64,000 bases of DNA from Argentina anserina (lineage: Eukaryota > Streptophyta > Magnoliopsida > Rosales > Rosaceae): positions 372,001 through 436,000 of the forward strand of contig NW_026089511.1 of NCBI RefSeq assembly GCF_933775445.1, given 5' to 3'. Positions 62,595 through 64,000 of this stretch are shown here, piece after piece (position 1 is the first letter of the stretch; each line of letters opens with the position of its first letter). The notes under the pieces are model-generated. The model was not told the DNA's origin, did not search any database, and was given only the letters and a program-made list of their open reading frames with translations. The position numbers were made by a program, and so were the translations under genes.

Positions 62595-64000
62595 CACTTG
62601 CAAAACTCTAAAATTCAATAGAAAATCGCATCAGAAGCCTTACAGAAAGATACTCAAACGAGAAATGAAAAGATACACAATTGGAATAGTAAAGATACGC
62701 AAACGATGTAAAGATACACGATTGGAATAGTAAAGATACGCAATCGATGTAAAGATACTCAGTTTTAAAGAAACACACTCCCACACTTGCAAAACTCTCA
62801 AATACAATAAAAACTCGCATCAGAAGCCTTACAGAAAGATACTCAAACGAGAAATGAAAAGATACACAATTGGAATAGTAAAGATACGCAATCGATGTAA
62901 AGATACTCAGTTTGAAAGAAACACACTCCCACACTTGCAAAACTCTCAAATACAATCGAAAGTCGCATCAGAAGCCTTACAGAAAGATACTCAAACGAGA
63001 AATGAAAAGATACAGAATTGGAATAGTAAAGATACGCAAACGATGTAAAGATACACAATTGGAATAGTAAAGATACGCAAACGATGTAAAGATAGTGAGT
63101 TTGAAAGAAACACACTCCCACACTTGCAAAACTCTCAAATACAATAGAAACTCGCATCAGAAGCCTTACAGAAAGATACTCAAACGAGAAATGAAAAGAT
63201 ACAGAATTGGAATAGTAAAGATACGCAAACGATGTAAAGATACAAATTTGGAATAGTAAAGATACGCAAACGATGTAAAGATACTCAGTTTGAAAGAAAC
63301 ACACTCCCACACTTGCAAAACTCTCAAATTCAATAGAAACTCGCATCAGAAAGCCATACAGAAAGATACTCAAACGAGAAATGAAAAGATACACAATTGG
63401 AATAGTAAAGATACGCAAACGATGTAAAGATACTCAGTTTGAAAGAAACACACTCCCACACTTGCAAAACTCTCAAATTCAATAGAAACTCGCATCAGAT
63501 AGCCTTACAGAAAGATACTCAAACGAGAAATGAAAACATAGACAATTGGAATAGTAAAGATACGCAATCGATGTAAAGATACTCAGTTTTAAAGAAACAC
63601 ACTCCCACACTTGCAAAACTCTCAAATACAATAGAAACTCGCATCAGAAGCCTTACAGAAAGATACTCAAACGAGAAATGAAAAGATAGACAATTGGAAT
63701 AGTAAAGATACGCAATCGATGTAAAGATACTCAGTTTGAAAGAAACACACTCCCACACTTGCAAAACTCTCAAATACAATAGAACTCGCATCAGAAGCCT
63801 TACAGAAAGATACTCAAACGAGAAATGAGAAGATACACAATTGGAATAGTAAAGATACGCAAACGATGTAAAGATACTCAGTATGAAAGAAACACACTCC
63901 CACACTTGCAAAACTCTCAAATACAATAGAAACTCGCATCAGAAGCCTTACAGAAAGATACTCAAACGAGAAATGAAAAGATTCAGAATTGGAATAGTAA
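62595..64000 (+). repeat. 1,794 bp HOR, copy 2, truncated by the window end
   Basis: This follows copy 1 directly. By eye I found no difference from 60,811-62,206 over about 1.39 kb, including CTCTAAAATTC at 62,605, GAAAACATAGAC near 63,534, ATGAGAAGATAC near 63,825 and AAAGATTCAG near 63,980. Such identity implies a very recent duplication or active homogenisation. The unit should continue beyond the window. Confidence 0.92.

Larger units (their letters stand above)
1..64000 (+). repeat. Satellite DNA array of 148/189 bp monomers, whole window
   Basis: The whole window consists of head-to-tail monomers of one family, all in the same orientation, and the array runs off both ends. Phased on CACTTGCAAA, sampled monomers measure mostly 148, 149, 188 or 189 bp, which implies roughly 370 monomers. 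The consensus short monomer, read from its GATAC elements, is 23 + 22 + 19 + 84 = 148 bp. The long form repeats the 22 + 19 bp pair once (189 bp). Base composition of the short consensus is A 69, T 27, C 30, G 22. I found no interruption by unique sequence, transposon ends, rRNA, tRNA or convincing coding sequence. The organisation fits a eukaryotic heterochromatic satellite. I do not recognise the family and cannot assign a species. Confidence 0.97.

Noticed and set aside
1..64000. CRISPR array
   Set aside because: The period is regular, but there are no short repeats separated by unique spacers. All parts of the 148/189 bp unit are repeated, and no cas genes are present.
1..64000. Tandem rDNA, 5S or tRNA gene cluster
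   Set aside because: No rRNA sequence, tRNA cloverleaf or Pol III B-box (GGTTCGAATCC-like) was seen in the consensus or its variants.
1..64000. Telomere repeat array
   Set aside because: No TTAGGG, TTAGG, TTTAGGG or related short G-rich repeat is present. The unit is far longer and G-poor.
1..64000. CENP-B box or alphoid-type satellite
   Set aside because: No CGGG-containing CENP-B box (or its complement) is in the consensus. Monomer length and sequence do not resemble 171 bp alphoid DNA.
1..64000. Transposable element insertion or LTR array
   Set aside because: I saw no terminal inverted repeats, LTRs, poly-A tails, target-site duplications or reverse transcriptase/transposase reading frames. 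Every interval is monomer sequence.
1..64000. Repetitive surface or membrane protein gene encoded on the minus strand
   Set aside because: The hydrophobic residue bias follows from the T-rich minus strand. Frequent 1-bp changes and 41 bp modules (not a multiple of three) destroy any common frame, and no continuous frame longer than about 0.9 kb exists in 64 kb.

Overview
This 64 kb window is a single uninterrupted satellite DNA array. Every stretch I read is a head-to-tail copy of one A-rich repeat family in the same orientation. I saw no inverted monomer, no inserted transposon, no unique DNA, no RNA gene and no protein-coding gene that I can defend. This points to a eukaryotic heterochromatic (pericentromeric, centromeric or subtelomeric) block. 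Neither the repeat family nor the species can be named from the sequence alone. The consensus short monomer is 46.6% A, 18.2% T, 20.3% C and 14.9% G (hand count), so the plus strand is strongly A-rich. CpG is not depleted (observed/expected about 0.9), which weakly favours a genome with little germline CpG methylation.

Monomer anatomy, phased on CACTTGCAAA. There are two main length classes. Short monomers are 148 or 149 bp and long monomers are 188 or 189 bp. The long form carries one extra copy of a 41 bp module. The module is two sub-elements, each starting with GATAC: 22 bp (GATACACAATTGG...AGTAAA) plus 19 bp (GATACGCAAACGATGTAAA). Two more GATAC elements flank it: 23 bp (GATACTCAAACGAG...) before, and an 84 bp segment (GATACTCAGTTTG...) after that holds the conserved CACACTCCCACACTTGC box. 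All four start GATACNCA. The 1-bp differences come from AGAAGCC/AGAAAGCC and TAGAAACTCG/TAGAACTCG. Rare classes of 147, 170, 186, 190, 229 and 231 bp follow the same arithmetic, apart from a 2-bp deletion in the 186 bp class.

Layout. 1-6,894: a 2.2 kb higher-order repeat (HOR) of 13 monomers, with copies at 1, 2,215, 4,451 and 5,990. 6,895-16,310: a mosaic of overlapping duplications (offsets 1,204, 974, 4,098 and 4,328 bp). 16,310-22,105: a 5.8 kb segment repeated at 25,886-32,884 with a 1,203 bp internal expansion. 20,855-23,818: a 1,500 bp tandem duplication. 34,029-36,968: a 1,543 bp tandem duplication. 36,930-48,477: a mosaic with a 526 bp trimer duplication and with 4,148 and 6,432 bp offsets. 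48,478-64,000: a distinct HOR family of eight successive blocks with private variants. It ends in a 1,794 bp, 11-monomer unit whose second copy is cut by the window edge.

The interest lies in how the array evolves. Length changes occur in whole monomers, whole 41 bp modules or a whole 19 bp element. Diagnostic substitutions mark the products of unequal exchange. Private variants divide the array into homogenised domains.
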